Of a DNA stretch of 6,027 bases, positions 5,830-6,027 are shown one piece after another (the stretch's first letter is position 1; each line of letters opens with the position of its first letter). The position numbers were made by a program, and so were the translations under genes. Origin of the DNA: Balneolales bacterium (GTDB lineage: Bacteria > Bacteroidota > Rhodothermia > Balneolales > Balneolaceae); NCBI GenBank assembly GCA_022360375.1, contig JAKSCW010000050.1, positions 1 to 6,027 on the forward strand, in the 5' to 3' direction. Below the pieces are notes generated by a model. It searched no databases and was not told the origin of the DNA. It saw nothing but the letters and a program-made list of their open reading frames with translations.

Positions 5830-6027
5830 ATGCAAAAGAAAATAATCATCCCCCTCTCAGTTATTTTGTTGGTCACTGTTTCATGGTTTTTGACAACCAG
5901 TGAATCTTCGGAAGTCGATGAACTAATAGTTAGCCCCGTAATTGGTGAATTCGAAGTAAATGTTACAACCACCGGAGAACTTCGGGCAAAGAATTCCAAA
6001 GAAATTATGGGACCACAAGGGGTAAGA
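5830..6027 (+). CDS. Periplasmic adaptor (membrane fusion) protein, HlyD/RND efflux type, N-terminal part
   Basis: An ATG at 5830 opens a frame of 66 codons that runs off the window end with no stop. The product begins with a short Lys-rich start and one hydrophobic segment (about residues 5-22), which fits a signal anchor or lipoprotein-free export signal. It is followed by an acidic stretch and then the segment SPVIGEFEVNVTTTGELRAKNS (about 35-56). A membrane segment followed by a G-x-(F/V)-x-V-x-V-x-(A/T)-x-G-E-L strand is the usual opening of MacA/AcrA/HlyD-like adaptors. These bridge an inner-membrane exporter to an outer-membrane channel. A weak AGG (5822-5824) precedes the start. The 106-base gap from panD and a possible terminator suggest a separate transcript. 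The family call rests on this short N-terminal part only. Confidence 0.7.
   Translation, partial: MQKKIIIPLSVILLVTVSWFLTTSESSEVDELIVSPVIGEFEVNVTTTGELRAKNSKEIMGPQGVR

Noticed and set aside
1..6027. CRISPR arrays, tRNA or rRNA genes, insertion sequences, and toxin or defence genes.
   Set aside because: No spaced direct repeats, cloverleaf sequences, transposase motifs or terminal inverted repeats were seen. The window is filled by metabolic and membrane genes.

Overview
The window is an ordinary-looking stretch of a bacterial chromosome with all genes on the + strand. It is moderately AT-rich and most starts lack a strong Shine-Dalgarno sequence. The gene content and protein style fit the Bacteroidota/Balneolota/Rhodothermota group: a two-lipoyl-domain E2, a Ste24-like M48 protease, and a panC-panD pair. 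That placement is an inference from how the proteins look, with no marker gene to confirm it.

Layout. Positions 64-1305 encode a Ste24-type M48 membrane zinc protease. It overlaps by four bases (ATGA) with a PLP-dependent trans-sulfuration enzyme of the cystathionine gamma-synthase/lyase family (1302-2429), so the two are probably cotranscribed. A 190-base gap follows. It holds two copies of a 16-bp palindrome, a separate 12-bp perfect palindrome and a good promoter candidate for the next gene. Positions 2620-4413 encode the E2 acyltransferase of a 2-oxo acid dehydrogenase complex, with two lipoyl domains, a subunit-binding domain and a catalytic domain. A strong intrinsic terminator ends that transcript and stops only four bases before the start codon of panC (4461-5312). 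panC is followed after three bases by panD (5316-5723). An AT-rich hairpin plus T-run spans the panD stop codon. From 5830 to the window end runs the N-terminal part of an HlyD/RND-type periplasmic adaptor.

How the genes work together. PanD makes beta-alanine from aspartate and PanC joins it to pantoate, so the pair forms the last part of pantothenate (vitamin B5, hence CoA) synthesis. panB is not in the window. The upstream E2 uses CoA as acyl acceptor, a loose metabolic link only, since a terminator separates them. The E2 has no E1 or E3 gene beside it here. The protease/trans-sulfuration pair has no obvious shared pathway.

I found no previously undescribed system. The points most worth checking are the paired palindromes upstream of the E2 gene and the terminator that abuts the panC start codon.
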